DNA of 64,000 nucleotides, from positions 16,706 through 80,705 of the forward strand of contig JACRCD010000065.1 of assembly GCA_016219175.1 (NCBI GenBank), in the 5' to 3' direction. Positions 40,033-48,878 of the stretch are shown one piece after another. The notes beneath the pieces are model-generated. The model was not told the origin of the DNA, made no database searches, and was given only the letters and a program-made list of their open reading frames with translations. The translations under genes and the position numbers were made by a program. This DNA is from Deltaproteobacteria bacterium (GTDB lineage Bacteria; Desulfobacterota; Desulfobulbia; Desulfobulbales; SURF-16). The first letter of the stretch is position 1. Every line of letters begins with the position of its first letter.

Positions 40033-40061
40033 TTGACATAGAATAGGCTATGGGATAAAAA
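40033..40061 (+). promoter_or_regulatory. nuoA: sigma-70 promoter of the nuo operon
   Basis: TTGACA (40033-40038), a 17-base spacer, TAAAAA (40056-40061). It is the best promoter match in the 369-base gap 39839-40207 and gives a leader of about 140 bases. Confidence 0.6.
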
Positions 40062-40170
40062 CGCCTGGAAGTGTGCATCGTAAATTGTACGCGGTCATGA
40101 GCAGGCTTTATAGGTCACAACAACTATTAATTAAGATGCTGGTCAGCCTTAAGCTGCTGGGTGTCTTAAC

Positions 40171-40193
40171 GTCCGGATGGTTTACTGCCGGAC
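40171..40193 (+). other. hairpin next to the nuoA ribosome site
   Basis: GTCCGG/CCGGAC 6-bp stem with an 11-base loop, ending 1 base before the AAAGGAG ribosome site. It may influence translation start of nuoA. Confidence 0.45.
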
Positions 40194-40207
40194 AAAGGAG
40201 CTGAACC

Positions 40208-40609
40208 GTGGAACAGCAAGCTCTCCTTGATCTACTTTATATTGCCGCTTTTACACTTTGCGGCCTCGCCTTCGGCTTCGGCCCCCTCCTCATTGTTTAT
40301 CTCTTTTCGCCGCGCGGAACCCGCCAACTCGTCAACAAGACAAGAATTCCCATTGAGTGCGGCATGCTGACCATTGGTCCTGCCTGGATTCGCTACGGAA
40401 TTCTCTATTATCTTTATGCCTTGATGTTTCTGGCCTTTGATGTGGATGTGCTGTTTCTTTTCCCGGTGGCCGCGGCTTATAACGATTTCCCGGGTTATCG
40501 GGGATTTGTCGAGATTGTCTTGTTTGTCGCGATTCTTTCGTTGGCGATTGTTTATGCATGGAATAAGGGAGTGTTCAAGTGGGAACGGAAAGTATACCAA
40601 CAACAGTAG
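40208..40609 (+). CDS. nuoA: NADH-quinone oxidoreductase subunit A
   Basis: 133 residues with three membrane helices. The conserved loop is '[25 protein letters not shown]', corresponding to the NuoA/ND3 loop at the quinone tunnel (Cys in 'IECG'), followed by '[16 protein letters not shown]'. It starts the cluster nuoABCDHIJK-L-x-L2-M-N. It overlaps nuoB by 31 bases. Confidence 0.95.
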   Translation: MEQQALLDLLYIAAFTLCGLAFGFGPLLIVYLFSPRGTRQLVNKTRIPIECGMLTIGPAWIRYGILYYLYALMFLAFDVDVLFLFPVAAAYNDFPGYRGFVEIVLFVAILSLAIVYAWNKGVFKWERKVYQQQ

Positions 40610-41115
40610 AGAGTGTTATCCCCCCGGCATTAGTGCAGTTTCATCAACTGGATAAATTGCGCATGTTGGCCAGGGCGAACTCATTGTGGCCCATGACCTT
40701 CGGTTTGGCCTGCTGTGCCATCGAAATGCTTTCAAGCGGTTGCGCCCGTTTTGACCTGTCGCGTTTTGGGGCGGAGGTCTTCCGTCCGTCACCGCGTCAA
40801 AGTGATGTGATGATCGTTGCCGGTACAATCAATAAAAAGATGATGCCAGCCGTTAAAATTCTCTATGACCAGATGCCGGAACCCAAGTGGGTTATCGCCA
40901 TGGGAAACTGTGCTATTTCCGGTGGTCCCTTTGTCTATCCGGGCCAATATAATGTGGTTGAAGGAGCGGACACTTTTTTGCCGGTTGATGTCTATATTCC
41001 CGGTTGTCCCCCTCGTCCAGAGGCCCTGATAGAGGGATTGCTGGAACTTGAGGAAAAAATTACCGGTAATCGGCGCTGGCCGCGGGTTAAACCGGAAACT
41101 ATGGTCAAGGGTTAA
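40579..41115 (+). CDS. nuoB: NADH-quinone oxidoreductase subunit B
   Basis: 178 residues from a GTG at 40579 inside the nuoA end; an in-frame GTG at 40633 is the next option. It binds the terminal Fe-S cluster N2: '[19 protein letters not shown]', '[11 protein letters not shown]' and '[19 protein letters not shown]' hold the cluster cysteines. It transfers electrons to the quinone. Confidence 0.96.
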   Translation: MGTESIPTTVESVIPPALVQFHQLDKLRMLARANSLWPMTFGLACCAIEMLSSGCARFDLSRFGAEVFRPSPRQSDVMIVAGTINKKMMPAVKILYDQMPEPKWVIAMGNCAISGGPFVYPGQYNVVEGADTFLPVDVYIPGCPPRPEALIEGLLELEEKITGNRRWPRVKPETMVKG

Positions 41116-41133
41116 GCCAGGCCGGAATTTACC

Positions 41134-41177
41134 ACTCACAAATCCGGGAATGTCTTGTCCTGCCGGTTTTTGTGAGT
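41134..41177 (+). other. intra-operon hairpin between nuoB and nuoC
   Basis: ACTCACAAA (41134-41142) pairs with TTTGTGAGT (41169-41177), with inner CCGG/CCGG pairing. No T tract follows. It is the only sizeable gap (81 bases) in the operon, so mRNA processing or differential expression is possible. Confidence 0.5.
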
Positions 41178-41196
41178 CCACCTTCATGGTAACGTT

Positions 41197-41751
41197 ATGG
41201 ATCGAGCTAAAATAAAAAGAGAACTGGAAAATTTGGCTGCTGCAGGTCTTCCTGCTGAACCAGTGCAGGAAAAGGCCCCGGTGGAAGTCCAAGCTGAAGG
41301 AGAGGCTGGGGGCAAGGAAAAGGCCAAGAAAGCAGAGGAAGCCCCGCGGAAAAACGGCCTGATAGAAACGGAATATGCAAAACGGGGCGCTCATCTTGAT
41401 GTGCAGATCAACCCGGATCAGGTTGTCAGGGCAGCGGAAATTCTTGATGGTGAAGGAATGACCCTGGAGATGGTGACCGGCGTCGACTGGATCAAGGACG
41501 GTCAGCTGGAGGTCATCTATGATTATTCCCATGCCGGTGGTCAGTTGTTCCGGGTGGTGGTGAGAGCCAGGGTTGACCGGAACAAGCCTGATATTCCCAC
41601 GGTTTGCCATATCTATGGTGGCGCGAACTGGCATGAGAGGGAGACTTGGGAAATGCTGGGCATCAATTTTGCCGGTCATCCGCAGCTTGAACACTTCCTG
41701 CTGCCGGAAGATGCTGATTTCTATCCATTACGTAAGGATTTCAAGCCATGA
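41197..41751 (+). CDS. nuoC: NADH-quinone oxidoreductase subunit C
   Basis: 184 residues. The conserved 30-kDa domain (about 65-184) ends with 'VCHIYGGANWHERETWEMLGINFAGHP' and 'LPEDADFYPLRKDF'. The first 60 residues are an unusual Ala/Glu/Lys/Pro-rich, probably disordered extension. It is separate from nuoD and overlaps it by 4 bases, unlike the fused NuoCD of E. coli. Confidence 0.94.
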   Translation: MDRAKIKRELENLAAAGLPAEPVQEKAPVEVQAEGEAGGKEKAKKAEEAPRKNGLIETEYAKRGAHLDVQINPDQVVRAAEILDGEGMTLEMVTGVDWIKDGQLEVIYDYSHAGGQLFRVVVRARVDRNKPDIPTVCHIYGGANWHERETWEMLGINFAGHPQLEHFLLPEDADFYPLRKDFKP

Positions 41752-42866
41752 GTTCATTAGCCCAAAGCCATTTGCGTGAGACCTTTGAGCTGAATATAGG
41801 TCCCCAACATCCCGCCACCCACGGCGTACTGCGCATCAAGGTCGTCATGGATGGTGAATATATCGATCGGGCGGAGCCCATCCTTGGCTATATTCACCGC
41901 ATGCACGAGAAAATGGGTGAAAATAGAACCTGGAACCAGTTCTGGCCAAATATGGGCCGCCTCGATTATCTGTCCGCCATAGCATACAATCATTGCTATG
42001 CCGGTCTTGTCGAACGGGCCATGGAGATTGTGGTGCCGGAGAGGGCGGAATATATTCGCGTCATTACCGCGGAATTGAACCGGATACAAAGCCACCTGCT
42101 GGGATTTGGCGCCTATATCATGGATCTTGGCGGTTTTACCCCGCTGATGTACGCCATGGATGAGCGCGAACAGATCCTTGATCTGCTGGAGTCGGTCACC
42201 GGCTCCCGGCTCACCTACTGTTATTTTCGTTTTGGCGGGGTGTACAACGATATAGATGATGACTTCATCACCGGAACACGCGCCTTTATCAAGCGGTTTC
42301 GACCCCAGATCCCCATCTATCATAAGCTGGTTACCGGCAACGTCATCTTGATGGACCGGCTGATTGGGGTCGGCCCTGTTTCAGCGGAAATGTGCCGCAA
42401 ATACGGAGCGACCGGACCGGTTCTGCGTGGCTCGGGCGTTAATTATGATATTCGCAGAAATGAACCGTACAGCGTTTATCCTGAATTGGATTTTGACATT
42501 CCGGTGTACAAGGAATGCGATTCAATGGCGCGCTACATGGTGAGAATGGATGAGATGGTGCAGTCCTGCCGGATTATCGAACAAGCCCTGGATAAACTTC
42601 CGGAAGGGCCGGTGATGGCTGAGAAGGTGCCCAAGGCCCTGAAACCTCCTAAAGGTGATTTTCATTTTGCGGTCGAAGCTGCCCGGGGTACGTTTTCAAT
42701 GAGGACAGTCAGTGACGGCACCAATACCTCGTACCGCATGAGGTTGAGGTCTCCAACCTATTCCAATGTCAGCCTGTTCGAGGAGGCAAGTCGCGGCATG
42801 CTGCTATCCGACGCCCTGGCGTTTTTGGGAAGTCTTGATCCCGTTATACCCGAGATGGACCGGTAA
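41748..42866 (+). CDS. nuoD: NADH-quinone oxidoreductase subunit D
   Basis: 372 residues, related to the large subunit of NiFe hydrogenases and lining the quinone pocket. Signatures are 'NIGPQHPATHGVLRIKVVMDGE', 'GYIHRMHEKMGENRTW' and 'RLDYLSAIAYNHCYA'. The C-terminus 'AFLGSLDPVIPEMDR' is intact and hydrogenase nickel cysteines are absent, as in true NuoD. Confidence 0.96.
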   Translation: MSSLAQSHLRETFELNIGPQHPATHGVLRIKVVMDGEYIDRAEPILGYIHRMHEKMGENRTWNQFWPNMGRLDYLSAIAYNHCYAGLVERAMEIVVPERAEYIRVITAELNRIQSHLLGFGAYIMDLGGFTPLMYAMDEREQILDLLESVTGSRLTYCYFRFGGVYNDIDDDFITGTRAFIKRFRPQIPIYHKLVTGNVILMDRLIGVGPVSAEMCRKYGATGPVLRGSGVNYDIRRNEPYSVYPELDFDIPVYKECDSMARYMVRMDEMVQSCRIIEQALDKLPEGPVMAEKVPKALKPPKGDFHFAVEAARGTFSMRTVSDGTNTSYRMRLRSPTYSNVSLFEEASRGMLLSDALAFLGSLDPVIPEMDR

Positions 42867-42878
42867 GGAGCAAGCACG

Positions 42879-43862
42879 ATGAATGAACTGATCCGATTAC
42901 TTAGTTACATGATAGGAATCGCTGCATTTCTTGGACTGAATCTCGCCTATCTGGGCTGGGTTGAGAGAAAAGGCGCCGGGCATTTTCAGCGGCGGACCGG
43001 ACCGAAAGAGGTTGGCCCTTATGGTTTGCTGCAGCCCCTGGCCGACGGGCTCAAGCTGATGTCAAAACAGCTGATTATCCCGGCCAATGCAGACAAAGCG
43101 CTCTATATGTGTGCTCCGATTCTCATCATGGTTCCCGCTGTCCTGCTGTTTGTGGCGATTCCTTTTGGTGAGCATCTGGTGCCCAGGGAATTTAATTTCG
43201 GGCTGATAATGATGTTTGCCTTTGCGTCGGTGGGGGGATTATCAATCCTGATCGGCGGCTGGGGTTCCGGGAACAAATATTCACTTATAGCCGGAGCCAG
43301 GGCTGTTTCACAGAATGTTGCCTATGAAATACCCATGCTGCTCACGGCCATCAACATTGTTATGATCACCGGCTCCATGGATCTCAATGAAATTATCCGG
43401 CAGCAGGGTTCATATTTCTGGAACTGGAATATATTCCGGCTGGATAAATCCGTACTCATGCCAGTATCATTTCTGGTTTTCTTTATCTGTTCCCTGGCTG
43501 AGACGAATCGTACACCATTCGATATGGGAGAGTGCGAAGGCGAGCTGGTGGCCGGTTATCATACTGAGTATGGTGGCATGGGCTTCGGTCTTTTCATGAT
43601 GGCTGAGTATGCCAACCTTGTTATCGGCTGCAGCTTGACCACCATCCTCTTTCTTGGGGGCTGGCAGTCGCCCATCGGCATCTGGCCCGGGCCGCACTGG
43701 TTTCTGCTTAAGATGTATTTTCTGGTCTGGTGTTTTGTCTGGATTCGCTGGACCTATCCTCGCACGACATTCTGGGGATTACTGAATCTTTCCTGGAAAT
43801 ACCTCATTCCGTTTTCCTTGGTTAACTTGTTGCTAACAGCCCTATTTATAAAGGTATTTTGA
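42879..43862 (+). CDS. nuoH: NADH-quinone oxidoreductase subunit H
   Basis: 327 residues, about eight membrane helices. Signatures are 'AYLGWVERKGAGHFQRRTGPK' (in part), 'GLLQPLADGLKLMSKQLIIP', 'AETNRTPFDMGECEGELVAGYH' and 'WIRWTYPRTTFW'. It forms the entrance of the quinone channel. It overlaps nuoI by 4 bases. Confidence 0.96.
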   Translation: MNELIRLLSYMIGIAAFLGLNLAYLGWVERKGAGHFQRRTGPKEVGPYGLLQPLADGLKLMSKQLIIPANADKALYMCAPILIMVPAVLLFVAIPFGEHLVPREFNFGLIMMFAFASVGGLSILIGGWGSGNKYSLIAGARAVSQNVAYEIPMLLTAINIVMITGSMDLNEIIRQQGSYFWNWNIFRLDKSVLMPVSFLVFFICSLAETNRTPFDMGECEGELVAGYHTEYGGMGFGLFMMAEYANLVIGCSLTTILFLGGWQSPIGIWPGPHWFLLKMYFLVWCFVWIRWTYPRTTFWGLLNLSWKYLIPFSLVNLLLTALFIKVF

Positions 43863-44452
43863 TTATGTCCGGATACTTTACAGATATTATCACGGGATTG
43901 AAGAGTCTCGCCGTCGGGTTGCAGATCACCAATAAAGAATTTCTGACGAAACCCATCACTCTGCAGTACCCCCACGAGGCGGTAAAAATGACGCCCCGTT
44001 ACCGGGGGCATATTGAACTGATCAAGGATCCCGAGACCGGGATGAATAAGTGCATATCCTGCGGCATGTGTGAGAAGGGATGCCCGTCCGGCTGTATTAC
44101 CGTCAAATCCGAAAAACGTCCGGGGGTGAAGGGCAAGGTGCTGACGGCCTATATCCTTAACTTTACTACCTGCAGCCTTTGCGGGCAGTGTGTGGAGAAC
44201 TGCAAACCCGGAGCCATTGGCTTTTCCAATGAGTACAACCTGGCCAGCACCAGGCGTGAGGATTACATTTTTGATCTGCTGCGGAAGCTTCATCCTGAAG
44301 GGATTCCGGAACCCGAGGTAGATCCCGAATTATTAAAGAAAGAACTCGAAAAGCAAGAAGCTGCAAAGCAAGCAGCCGCGGCAAAGAAAGAACCCGCAAA
44401 AAAAGCACCTGCTGCGGAAGGCGGGGAATTAAAAGCTGAGGAAAAAAGCTGA
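43859..44452 (+). CDS. nuoI: NADH-quinone oxidoreductase subunit I
   Basis: 197 residues. Two 4Fe-4S motifs, 'CISCGMCEKGCPSGCI' and 'CSLCGQCVENCKPGAI', carry clusters N6a/N6b. The last 45 residues are an Ala/Lys/Glu-rich tail, probably disordered, not usual for NuoI. Without NuoEFG this subunit is a plausible docking point for a ferredoxin or other donor (inference). Confidence 0.94.
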   Translation: MIMSGYFTDIITGLKSLAVGLQITNKEFLTKPITLQYPHEAVKMTPRYRGHIELIKDPETGMNKCISCGMCEKGCPSGCITVKSEKRPGVKGKVLTAYILNFTTCSLCGQCVENCKPGAIGFSNEYNLASTRREDYIFDLLRKLHPEGIPEPEVDPELLKKELEKQEAAKQAAAAKKEPAKKAPAAEGGELKAEEKS

Positions 44453-44985
44453 TGAATCCTTCACTGTTTTCACCCGAAGGTTTAGCCGGAGTTATTTTCC
44501 TGATCCTAATTTGTGTCACAATGATCGGGGCGATAATTGCAACGTGTACCACAAGATTGATCAGAAGCGTCAGTGGTCTTGCCGTTTGCTTCGTGGGGGT
44601 TGCCGGTCTCTATTATTTCCTGAACAGTCCTTTTGTGGCCATGATGGAGCTCCTTATCTATGTCGGCGCGGTTTGTGTCACCATAGCCTTTGCCATCATG
44701 CTCGCCGAGCCCGATGAGGCGAAACAGGCAAGAAAAATTACCGGTCTGAGCGGGGGGCTTGCCGCGATTTGCGGTGGTTTTTTTGCCTATGCCCTGGCCT
44801 ATGCCGCGGTCAATGGCAAATGGATGACACCGGCCGTCAAGCGGGTTAATGACGGGTCGTTAAAGGAAATCGGCCTAAGCCTGCTGACCAGATACAGCAT
44901 GGTGTTTGAGCTTGTCTCCATTGTCCTGTTGATCGCCATAGTTGGGGCCTTGGTTCTGGCTCAGTCCGGGAGGGATAAAGCATAA
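44452..44985 (+). CDS. nuoJ: NADH-quinone oxidoreductase subunit J
   Basis: 177 residues, five membrane helices. 'MMELLIYVGAVCVTIAFAIML' corresponds to the helix with the pi-bulge of NuoJ/ND6. Its start codon shares a base with the nuoI stop and its stop with nuoK start. Confidence 0.93.
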   Translation: MNPSLFSPEGLAGVIFLILICVTMIGAIIATCTTRLIRSVSGLAVCFVGVAGLYYFLNSPFVAMMELLIYVGAVCVTIAFAIMLAEPDEAKQARKITGLSGGLAAICGGFFAYALAYAAVNGKWMTPAVKRVNDGSLKEIGLSLLTRYSMVFELVSIVLLIAIVGALVLAQSGRDKA

Positions 44986-45305
44986 TGTTAACTTTAAGCA
45001 CGCATTTGAATACGTATCTCGTAATCGGCGCGGTTCTCTTTGGTTTTGGCATATTCGGCCTGGTAAGAAGGCCCAGTCTCATAGGTATGCTGATCTCCGT
45101 TGAGCTTGTTCTAAGCGGGGCATCGGTGAATTTTATGGCCTTTAATCATTTTCTGGCGCCAGACCCTACCGTGGGGCAGATTATTACCTTGTTCATCATG
45201 GCGATTGCCGCGGCAGAGGCTGCCATAGCCTTAAGTATTGTGCTTGCCGTGTATAGAAATTACAAATCTATCGAAACTGAAGACCTGGTAGAACTTAAAG
45301 GGTAG
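44985..45305 (+). CDS. nuoK: NADH-quinone oxidoreductase subunit K
   Basis: 106 residues, three helices. Conserved Glu residues of the proton path are in 'GMLISVELVLSGASVNFMAF' and 'AIAAAEAAIALSIVLAVYR'. Standard NuoK size. Confidence 0.95.
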   Translation: MLTLSTHLNTYLVIGAVLFGFGIFGLVRRPSLIGMLISVELVLSGASVNFMAFNHFLAPDPTVGQIITLFIMAIAAAEAAIALSIVLAVYRNYKSIETEDLVELKG

Positions 45306-45319
45306 TATTGAGGATTATC

Positions 45320-46819
45320 ATGGAAATTGTCAAGGCCGCGAACGTCGAACTCCTGACCACAACGAAATTAGTCTGGGCGCTGATTGTCCCCCTGCTAGGC
45401 TCTTTTTTGGTATCGTTGTCCGGGAAAAAACCGAATTTAAGGGAGAGCTGGTCCATTATTTCAGCTGTCATCCTGTTTTCCATTGTTTTGACAATGGTTT
45501 CCCCTGTCCTTGCCGGGCAGACCCTGTATTACCAGCTTTTTCAAATTTTGCCGGGCATTACCGTCACCCTGCGGGCCGATGGTCTTTCCATGATTTTCGC
45601 GCTGGTCGCTTCCTCGCTGTGGATTGCCGCCGCCTTTTACTCGATGGGCTATATGCGGGGGCTGCATGAGCATGCCCAGACGCGGTTCAATACCTGTTTC
45701 GCCATCGCTATTTTCGGAGCCATCGGCGTCGCCTTTTCCGACAATCTTTTCACCATGTATCTGTTCTATGAAATCGTCAGCGTCTGTACCTACCCCCTGG
45801 TTGCTCATCATCAGGATGAAGAGGCTTATGAAGGCGCAAAAAAATATATTGTCTACCTGACGACCACGGCCAAGGGTTTTTTGTTGCCGGCCATGGCCCT
45901 TATCTATGTGCTCACCGGCACCCTGGATTTTCCCCATAACATTCAGACCGGCATGCTGTCAGGCGGGACCGATTCGGCCCTGGTCATCATGCTCTTTATC
46001 TTCTGTCTCTTCGGTTTTGCCAAAAACGGCGTCATGCCTTTCCATCACTGGCTCCCCGGCGCCATGGTGGCCCCCACCCCGGTCAGCGCCCTTCTCCACG
46101 CGGTTGCCGTTGTCAAGGTCGGTGTGTTCTGCACCGCCAGAATGATGCTGTACGGTTTCGGGGTGGACATCATGACCAAGTTGAACCTTGGCATCCCGAC
46201 CGCCTACTTTGTCGGCTTCACCATTGTCATGGCCTCGGTGATCGCCCTGACCAAAGACAATCTCAAGGCCAGGCTGGCCTATTCCACAGTTAGTCAGCTC
46301 TCCTATATCATCCTCGGCGTCTGTCTGCTGACGCCGCATGGTCTTGCCGGCGGTCTCGTTCATATCGCCAATCACGCCTTTTCGAAAATTACCCTCTTCT
46401 TTTGCGCCGGCGCCATATACGTTGCCACCCATAAGAAGAACATCTCCGAGATGAGCGGGTTGGCCAAAAGCATGCCCTTCACCTTCGGCGCCTTTGCCAT
46501 CGCCTCGCTCAGCATGATCGGCGCCCCGCCGGTGGCTGGTTTCGTGACGAAATGGGAGCTGCTGGTCGGCACCATTGAATCGGGGTCACTGGGCATTCTG
46601 TTGGTGCTGCTGGCCAGTACCCTGCTCAATGTCGGCTACTTTGCCCCGGTCGCCTATAAGGCCTTTTTCGGCAAGCGGCCTCCCGGCGAGCCCTATGAGG
46701 GGATCAAAGAGGCGCCGTTAAGCATGGTTATTCCTCTGTGCACGGCGTCCTTAATATCGGTCATCATTGGTATCTATCCTAATTTCTTCATGAGTTTTGT
46801 TAAGGCGGTGACAGGATGA
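45320..46819 (+). CDS. antiporter-like proton channel subunit, NuoL/MrpD type (first copy)
   Basis: 499 residues from the ATG at 45320, with GAGGA ahead. About fourteen helices. The key Glu is in 'MYLFYEIVSVCTYPLVAHH' and the central Lys in 'GFAKNGVMPFHHWLPGAMVAPTPVSALLHAV' (in part). It lacks the long C-terminal lateral helix of classical NuoL, so it looks more like MrpD/HyfB-type subunits. It occupies the nuoL position. Confidence 0.88.
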   Translation: MEIVKAANVELLTTTKLVWALIVPLLGSFLVSLSGKKPNLRESWSIISAVILFSIVLTMVSPVLAGQTLYYQLFQILPGITVTLRADGLSMIFALVASSLWIAAAFYSMGYMRGLHEHAQTRFNTCFAIAIFGAIGVAFSDNLFTMYLFYEIVSVCTYPLVAHHQDEEAYEGAKKYIVYLTTTAKGFLLPAMALIYVLTGTLDFPHNIQTGMLSGGTDSALVIMLFIFCLFGFAKNGVMPFHHWLPGAMVAPTPVSALLHAVAVVKVGVFCTARMMLYGFGVDIMTKLNLGIPTAYFVGFTIVMASVIALTKDNLKARLAYSTVSQLSYIILGVCLLTPHGLAGGLVHIANHAFSKITLFFCAGAIYVATHKKNISEMSGLAKSMPFTFGAFAIASLSMIGAPPVAGFVTKWELLVGTIESGSLGILLVLLASTLLNVGYFAPVAYKAFFGKRPPGEPYEGIKEAPLSMVIPLCTASLISVIIGIYPNFFMSFVKAVTG

Positions 46820-47064
46820 TAAGCTTGATAGAATTCTTCCGCACACGATTGAAGGCCACGATGATGGCCTGTCTGGCAATGATCGGCCTGATCGCTCTTT
46901 GGGGCTCATTTATGGTTGATACGAGCCATGCCCATACCAGCATGGAAAAATTTCCTTTCTTCTGGAGTATTTTCGGCCTGCTCGGCGGTGCTCTGCTCAT
47001 TCTCCTGTCCCGCTTTCTCGGTAGCTTGGGCATCATGACCCGTGAGGATTATTACGATGAATAA
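46816..47064 (+). CDS. small two-helix membrane protein in the nuo operon
   Basis: 82 residues: a basic N-terminus (FFRTRLKA), helix one 'MMACLAMIGLIALWGSFMV', a His-containing loop (DTSHAHTSMEKF) and helix two 'FWSIFGLLGGALLILLSRFLG'. It overlaps both neighbours by a few bases, so it is translationally coupled. It is not a standard 14-subunit complex I component. I do not recognise it; a role as accessory subunit is inferred from position. Confidence 0.8.
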   Translation: MISLIEFFRTRLKATMMACLAMIGLIALWGSFMVDTSHAHTSMEKFPFFWSIFGLLGGALLILLSRFLGSLGIMTREDYYDE

Positions 47065-48832
47065 TTTCTGGCTGCATCCCGCACTCATACTGATAGTCGG
47101 CGGACTGATCCTGCCCTTGATGAAGGGGGCGCTGAGAAAACCTTTTCTCCTTATCGTGCCGACCTTGACATTCATTACCGTATTATCCCTGGATAATGGG
47201 GTGCATGGGGTTGTGCAGTTTCTTGACTGGCAGCTCATCTTCGGCCGGGTTGACAGTCTGAGCCGTATTTTCGGCTACATCATGTCCCTCATGTGTATCA
47301 TCGGCACGCTGTTTGCGCTCAATGTCGACGAAGACGCCCACCATATAGCAGCCTGGTATTATGTGGCCGGCTCCATCGGCACCATATTCTGCGGGGATTT
47401 CATCGTTCTCTTCCTCTTCTGGGAATTAATGGCCTTTGCCTCGGTGTTTCTCGTCTGGTTCAGAAGGGGACCGCAATCATTGGCAACCGGCTACCGGTAT
47501 CTGCTCATCCATACCCTCGGCGGTCTCTTTCTGCTGGCCGGCTTCGTGCTCCGCTTTCATAACACCGGCGATCTCACCTTCGGACCGCTTAATGTTCACA
47601 ATCCCGATATCGCTACCTATCTGATTCTTATCGGCTTTATCGTCAATGCGGCGGTGCCGCCTTTCCATTCCTGGCTGCCTGATGCCTATGCGGAGGCGAG
47701 CGTGGCCGGCGCGGTTTTCATGTGCGCCTTTACCACCAAAACCGCCATTTATGTGTTGGCCCGCGGCTTTGCCGGCATGGAAATCCTCATTCCGCTGGGG
47801 GCGGTCATGGCCCTGTACGGGGTGATCTACGGTGTGATTGAAAACGATGGCCGCCGCATCTTTGCCTGGGATACGGTGAGTCAGGTCGGCTATATGGTTG
47901 TCGGGGTGGGTATCGGCTCGGAGCTGGCCATTAACGGTTCCTGCGCCCATGCCTTTGCCCATATCCTTTATAATGGACTTCTTTTCATGGGTACCGGCTC
48001 CGTGCTCTATATGACCGGAACCTGCAAATTGACCGAGCTGGGCGGTCTCTATAAGAAAATGCCGCGCACCTTTCTCTTTACCCTGATCGGCGGCCTTTCC
48101 ATTGCCGGCTTTCCCCTGTTCAGCGGATTTGTCAGTAAGTCGATGATCATTGCCGCCGGCTTTGAACATCACCATCTCTGGGCTGGTTTCGCCCTGCTGC
48201 TTGCTTCCGGAGGAACATTTCTGCTGGCTGGTCTCAAGGTTCCCTACTACATCTGGTTCGGCAATAACAATTGCACCACCGAAAGGTGGGAAAAGGCCGC
48301 TGATCCGCCATGGAACATGCAGGCCGCCATGGCGATCGCCTCGGTTCTCTGCGCCTTCATCGGCTGTTACACGGCCTATCTTTATAAGATGCTGCCATTT
48401 CCGGTGGATTACCACCCCTATACAGCCTACCATCTCTCTGAAACATTGCAGATAATCGGCACCTCGGGCCTGATTTTCTTCCTGCTGCGCCGTTATATGG
48501 AACCGACCGCCACTATCAGTCTTGATCTGGACTGGTTTTACCGGATGGCCGGCCGCGGTTTCCTGTGGGTTGACAGTAAGGTTTTTCAGTTTATAGACAG
48601 TGCGGTCGGTGAAATCTACCGCTATGTGGGACTTTTTCCCTTGATGACCATCTCTCGTTTCTGGTCATGGTTTGATTGGAACGCCATTGACGGCGTTGTC
48701 GACGGCACGGCCAGGTCGGTTCGTTCCCTGGGCGGAGCCGTGAGAAAGGTACAGGCCGGGAACATGCAATACAATATTTTCTTCGCCGCCACCGTTGCGG
48801 CTGCTGCGGTGCTGGTTTTTGTCTTTGTGTAA
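47057..48832 (+). CDS. antiporter-like proton channel subunit, NuoL type (second copy)
   Basis: 591 residues from the ATG at 47057, overlapping the preceding stop by 8 bases. Antiporter motifs are 'FLFWELMAFASVFLVWF' (key Glu) and 'PPFHSWLPDAYAEASVAGAVFM' (in part). After the antiporter core come about 130 extra residues ending 'VDGTARSVRSLGGAVRKVQAG' plus a last helix, which resembles the NuoL C-terminal region. It may supply the lateral helix that the first copy lacks. Confidence 0.87.
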   Translation: MNNFWLHPALILIVGGLILPLMKGALRKPFLLIVPTLTFITVLSLDNGVHGVVQFLDWQLIFGRVDSLSRIFGYIMSLMCIIGTLFALNVDEDAHHIAAWYYVAGSIGTIFCGDFIVLFLFWELMAFASVFLVWFRRGPQSLATGYRYLLIHTLGGLFLLAGFVLRFHNTGDLTFGPLNVHNPDIATYLILIGFIVNAAVPPFHSWLPDAYAEASVAGAVFMCAFTTKTAIYVLARGFAGMEILIPLGAVMALYGVIYGVIENDGRRIFAWDTVSQVGYMVVGVGIGSELAINGSCAHAFAHILYNGLLFMGTGSVLYMTGTCKLTELGGLYKKMPRTFLFTLIGGLSIAGFPLFSGFVSKSMIIAAGFEHHHLWAGFALLLASGGTFLLAGLKVPYYIWFGNNNCTTERWEKAADPPWNMQAAMAIASVLCAFIGCYTAYLYKMLPFPVDYHPYTAYHLSETLQIIGTSGLIFFLLRRYMEPTATISLDLDWFYRMAGRGFLWVDSKVFQFIDSAVGEIYRYVGLFPLMTISRFWSWFDWNAIDGVVDGTARSVRSLGGAVRKVQAGNMQYNIFFAATVAAAAVLVFVFV

Positions 48833-48878
48833 GGGATTAGACAGGAATACTCTTTCTTAATATACTGAACAGAGGTTA

